Origin: an uncultured Opitutia bacterium
Lineage (GTDB): Bacteria; Verrucomicrobiota; Verrucomicrobiia; Opitutales; Opitutaceae
Direction: 5' to 3'
DNA: 64,000 nucleotides
Assembly: GCA_903840415.1 (NCBI GenBank)
Contig: CAIMFY010000094.1
Span: 124,001 to 188,000 of the forward strand
Of this stretch, positions 62,235 through 64,000 are shown one piece after another. The notes under the pieces are model-generated. The model was not told the DNA's origin and did no database searches. It saw nothing but the letters and a program-made list of their open reading frames with translations. The translations under genes were made by a program, and so were the position numbers. Within the stretch, counting starts at the first letter, position 1. The number at the start of each line of letters is the position of its first letter.

Positions 62235-63034
62235 GAGTCGCACGACAATTCTTCCGAGCGCGCCTTTGCGGCGAGCACAGTTTCGCGGATGAGACCGCGA
62301 AAATCGCTCGCGCCCATCCGTTGGAGGCCGGCGAAGGTGGTGCCGTTGGGCGAAGTGACGGCGTCGCGGAGTTTTTCCGCTTCGATATTTTTGTGCGCGA
62401 GGAGGCGCGAGGCGCCAAGCAGAGTCTCGACTGCGAGCAGGTTGGCTGTGCTGGGTGCGAGTCCGGCGGCGATTCCCGCGTCGCGCAGCGCAGCCGCAAA
62501 TTCGAACACATAGGCCGGGCCGCTGCTGCTGACGGCCGTGAGCGCGTCCATCTGCGCTTCGGGAACCTCCACCGTGCGACCGAGTGCGCCGAGCAGCTGC
62601 TCGACGAGCGCCCGGTCGTTTGGCGCGAGCGGTTGGGCCACGCACCATCCCGTGATACCGGCGCCGATCGAGCCGGGAGTGTTCGGCATCGTCCGGACAA
62701 TGGCCCGGGCGCGCGGAAACAACTTCGTAAGCGTGGCAAGCCGCTTTCCCGCGAGGATAGAAACGACGAGTTTGTCCGCCGTCAGCTCGGCGAGCTGGGG
62801 ATCGGCGGACGCGAGGTGCTGGGGTTTGAAGGCGATGACGAGCATGTCGGCATCGGCGAGGAGTTCGTCGAGCGATCGTGCGTGCGTGATGCCGGTGCGA
62901 GCGGCGAGTCCGGCGGCGGATTTGCCGGAGGCCGTATGGCAGCTGAGATCGGTGGACGCGAAATTCTTGGCGCGCAGCCCGTCAACCATCGCGGCGGCCA
63001 TGTTGCCGGCACCGAGAAAAGCGATTTTAGGCAT
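62231..63034 (-). CDS. proC: pyrroline-5-carboxylate reductase
   Basis: A 267-residue NAD(P)H-dependent enzyme making proline from pyrroline-5-carboxylate. The Rossmann loop is IAFLGAGNMAAAMVDGL, followed by VIAFKPQHL, IVRTMPNTPGSIGAGITGW, and the C-terminal ALTAVSSSGPAYVFEFAAAL, the dimer-domain signature of ProC. It overlaps the histidine kinase gene's 3' end by eight bases and the hldD start by four bases, forming a tightly packed minus-strand group. Length fits the family. Confidence 0.95.
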   Translation of the reverse strand: MPKIAFLGAGNMAAAMVDGLRAKNFASTDLSCHTASGKSAAGLAARTGITHARSLDELLADADMLVIAFKPQHLASADPQLAELTADKLVVSILAGKRLATLTKLFPRARAIVRTMPNTPGSIGAGITGWCVAQPLAPNDRALVEQLLGALGRTVEVPEAQMDALTAVSSSGPAYVFEFAAALRDAGIAAGLAPSTANLLAVETLLGASRLLAHKNIEAEKLRDAVTSPNGTTFAGLQRMGASDFRGLIRETVLAAKARSEELSCDS

Positions 63035-64000
63035 CGCTGATTTTCCTCTGCCGTTTCTCGAGCGGGTGCATCAGGATCGCAGTCGCGCCGCCGCCGGCGG
63101 TGTCAGTCATCGTGACTTCACCACCCAGATTGCGCAGGGCATGGCGCGCGACCGTCATACCCATGCCTACGCCGACGGTGTTCTTCGTGCTGACGAACGG
63201 CTCGAACATCTTGTCCCTGATTTCCGGATCGATGCCGCGACCATGATCGGTGACGCGGATTTCAACGAATTTTCCTTCGTCAGGTTTTTCGAGGAGCACG
63301 GTGTGGATTGAAATGGGCCGCGGGTCGGTGGGCTTGTTGTCGTAGGATTCCCACGCGTTGATCAACACTTTGGCGATCACCTCTTCGGCGATTTCGTAGT
63401 TGGTGTCGATCATGAGTTCGTCGAGGGGATTGTCGATCGTCACGGGGGCGGTCAGCCGGTAGTCGGTGTGAAAACGCGCAATTCCTCCCTCCAGAATCTC
63501 CTGCACTCCGGCCTTGATTAGTGGGGGGCGCGACTTCACGACGAGCGTGCTGAGTTGCTTGATGATCGTGACAATGCGCTGGACGGCATCCTCGACGTGT
63601 TGCGCGTTCTTTTTCACCTGCTCGGGCTTGTCGTAGTAGGCTTTGACGAGATCCAAGTAACCGATGACGACGCCAAGGAGGTTGTTGAGATTGTGGGCGA
63701 TGCCCTGCGTGACGGCGCCGATGGTCGTGGCGCGGCGCGACTCTTCCAGGCGGCGGGTGAGATCGACCAACTGGCGGTTGATGGAGACGAAGCGGAGCTG
63801 CGTTTGCACGCGGGCGAGGGTCTCGTCGAGGTCGATCGGTTTGGTAATGTAGTCGACGGCACCGACACCGAGGCCCTCAAGTCTGCTTTCCTTGTTGGTG
63901 CGCGCCGTGATGAAGATAACCGGAATGCCGCGCGTAGTTTCGTCGGCTTGCAGTCGCTGGCAGACCTCGATGCCATCCATGTCCGGCATCATCACATCCA
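63027..64000 (-). CDS. receiver-histidine kinase hybrid protein (partial, cut by window end)
   Basis: The C-terminal 324 or so residues of a protein whose N-terminus lies beyond 64000. It opens in a receiver domain at DVMMPDMDGIEV, where the Asp encoded at 63998-63996 is the likely phosphoacceptor, continues with PVIFITARTNK (Thr) and DYITKPID (Lys), then a coiled region and an H-box GIAHNLNNLLGVVIGYLD, and an HATPase with INAWESYDNK (N box), DHGRGIDPEI (G1) and GVGMGMTVARHAL (G2). Receiver first, kinase last, is a less common order. It appears soluble, likely relaying from another kinase. It overlaps proC by eight bases. Confidence 0.88.
   Translation of the reverse strand, partial: DVMMPDMDGIEVCQRLQADETTRGIPVIFITARTNKESRLEGLGVGAVDYITKPIDLDETLARVQTQLRFVSINRQLVDLTRRLEESRRATTIGAVTQGIAHNLNNLLGVVIGYLDLVKAYYDKPEQVKKNAQHVEDAVQRIVTIIKQLSTLVVKSRPPLIKAGVQEILEGGIARFHTDYRLTAPVTIDNPLDELMIDTNYEIAEEVIAKVLINAWESYDNKPTDPRPISIHTVLLEKPDEGKFVEIRVTDHGRGIDPEIRDKMFEPFVSTKNTVGVGMGMTVARHALRNLGGEVTMTDTAGGGATAILMHPLEKRQRKISDA

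Overview
This window looks like a chromosomal segment from a Gram-negative member of Verrucomicrobiota, most likely Opitutaceae-like. That placement is inference, because no rRNA gene is present. It rests on the high GC content, lipid A genes with an LpxC-FabZ fusion (a form known from Bacteroidota and relatives of Verrucomicrobiota), a menaquinone methyltransferase, DUF5069, fused membrane/spermidine-synthase-like proteins, and a heavy load of exported plant-polysaccharide enzymes. No tRNA, rRNA, CRISPR array, insertion sequence or prophage was seen.

Layout. 1-10.5 kb: an exported esterase, xylulokinase, a lipoprotein NagZ-like GH3 enzyme, a PLP decarboxylase, and an adjacent pair for rhamnogalacturonan (PL26-like lyase and GH105 hydrolase). 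10.5-14.3 kb (minus): trpC, a DUF5069 protein, a small membrane protein, rsmA, an exported protein and a GNAT enzyme. 14.3-27.2 kb: housekeeping genes, namely mazG, xerC, a hybrid histidine kinase, rpmB, a MidA-type methyltransferase, a C-terminal processing protease, tsaD, rpoN, a Ser/Thr kinase, an IscA/ErpA protein, the UbiE/MenG methyltransferase, an HU/IHF protein and hisS. 27.2-31.2 kb: tdh-kbl-cdd (threonine catabolism plus cytidine deaminase) and a dGTPase-like gene.

31.3-51.9 kb is an unbroken minus-strand run of about 16 genes. In transcription order: RND efflux adaptor and permease, an SGNH hydrolase, an HD phosphohydrolase, a PL22 oligogalacturonate lyase-like protein, three tandem alpha/beta-hydrolases, two tandem CE12 rhamnogalacturonan acetylesterases, a GH43-like enzyme, a fused multi-TM/spermidine-synthase-like protein, a GH2 enzyme and an exported Ig/IPT-like protein. 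Most carry signal peptides and neighbours overlap by 4 bp or lie a few bases apart. It reads as a pectin/rhamnogalacturonan utilisation locus without SusC/SusD. The exported esterases and glycosidases would strip acetyl groups and side chains, PL22, PL26 and GH105 would process the galacturonate backbone, and xylulokinase could feed released pentose into metabolism.

52.1-58.3 kb (plus) is an amino-acid cluster, serA-plsY-hom-lysC-thrC. 58.3-61.2 kb holds efp (minus) and the lipid A genes lpxC-fabZ and lpxA (plus). 61.2-64 kb (minus) holds an ADP-heptose epimerase, proC and a receiver-histidine kinase gene cut off by the window end.

The most noteworthy items are the pectin locus and its membrane/spermidine-synthase-like protein, which lacks the usual polyamine-site motif. 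Others are the Gly/Arg-rich segments shared by several exported proteins, an EF-P with Asn at the loop-tip position, a possible leaderless iscA-type transcript, and a long imperfect inverted repeat between trpC and mazG. I did not find a clearly new defence or mobile system.
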